Shown here: one piece after another, positions 63,846-64,000 of the stretch
How the letters are laid out: every line of letters starts with the position of its first letter
Numbering within the stretch: the stretch's first letter is position 1
Source of the DNA: Micromonospora violae
GTDB taxonomy: Bacteria > Actinomycetota > Actinomycetes > Mycobacteriales > Micromonosporaceae
DNA: 64,000 nucleotides
Reading direction: 5' to 3'
Assembly (NCBI RefSeq): GCF_004217135.1
Contig: NZ_SHKK01000001.1
Coordinates: 6,200,001 to 6,264,000, forward strand
The notes under the pieces: model-generated
What the model was told of the DNA's origin: nothing
Database searches by the model: none
What the model saw: the letters and a program-made list of their open reading frames with translations, nothing else
Translations under genes and position numbers: made by a program

Positions 63846-63880
63846 GCCGGGGAGCAAGCCGCCCGTTGAGCCGGGGAGAA
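63837..63880. repeat. Tandem duplication across the fusion gene stop
   Basis: GCCCGTTGAGCCGGGGAG occurs twice, at 63837 and 63861 (24-bp period). The first copy contains the stop codon of the sigma-glycosidase gene; the second contains the possible TTG start of the next ORF. Confidence 0.8.
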
Positions 63881-64000
63881 GGGGTCGACGAGCCGATCAG
63901 GGCGGAGCGCCCCGGGCTTCGCCACCGGGTCGGGCGCAAGGTCGGCGTCGTCGCGACCCTGGTCGCCACGGCACTGGCCGTCGGTCTGGCCCAGGGTTGG
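63866..64000 (+). CDS. Start of an exported or membrane protein, cut by window end
   Basis: From the TTG at 63866 an open frame runs to the edge (45 codons): a charged segment, then a hydrophobic stretch VGVVATLVATALAVGLAQGW, as in a signal peptide or anchor. The start codon is unsure; GGAG is 11 nt upstream. The family cannot be recognised from this part. Confidence 0.4.
   Translation, partial: MSRGEGVDEPIRAERPGLRHRVGRKVGVVATLVATALAVGLAQGW

Overview
The window is about 72% GC with GTG/TTG starts, dense 4-bp gene overlaps and actinobacterial family types throughout: CsoR, HxlR, a SigB/SigF-type sigma factor, DUF222-HNH, and MalF/MalG permeases with no local ATPase. A Micromonospora-like actinomycete is the best fit. 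This is inferred from gene style, because no rRNA or other marker gene is present. I saw no tRNA, rRNA, CRISPR array or transposase.

Layout. 1-5100 is a copper locus: the end of a CopB-type P-ATPase, csoR, copZ, an extracytoplasmic His-motif protein and CopA, with two CsoR-type operators between csoR and copZ. 5180-9020 holds a His-rich methyltransferase, an ECF42-type sigma factor with its DGPF partner, and a DUF2786 protein. 9147-10492 is a DUF2243/CtaG-like membrane pair. 10502-16236 is a beta-oxidation operon of acyl-CoA dehydrogenase, thiolase, FadB-type protein and alpha-methylacyl-CoA racemase. 16237-21849 carries small regulators, an MBL hydrolase, a CGNR protein, an orphan zinc-finger membrane protein and a Trm11-like methylase. 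22268-30511 is a complete kdpFABC-kdpDE potassium locus with a folded leader and an extra tiny ORF.

31366-46045 is a carbon-catabolic island. Divergent transcription units encode a Tat-exported sugar-binding lipoprotein, two permeases and two alpha-galactosidases (GH36, and GH27 with a beta-propeller) on one side. On the other lie an SDR dehydrogenase, a GntR regulator, galactonate dehydratase, an epimerase-like protein, KDPGal aldolase, KDGal kinase, an SMP-30 lactonase and an MRJP-like protein. Together they read as uptake of alpha-galactosides and oxidative (De Ley-Doudoroff) galactose breakdown.

46095-52725 has a STAND-type ATPase, a large secreted subtilase and a degenerate kinase. 52726-55078 is an unusual simple-repeat zone around a DUF222-HNH gene: a G-quadruplex-prone heptamer array on one side and 71 pentamers on the other. 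55079-60390 has HxlR/MFS and AKR/XRE pairs and a DUF2855 protein; a 23-bp minisatellite carries the stop codons of two convergent genes. 60409-64000 has a general-stress-type sigma factor and a single polypeptide that joins an ECF sigma factor, a zinc anti-sigma motif, a membrane helix and an extracellular GH128-like glycosidase. That fusion is the most striking gene in the window.
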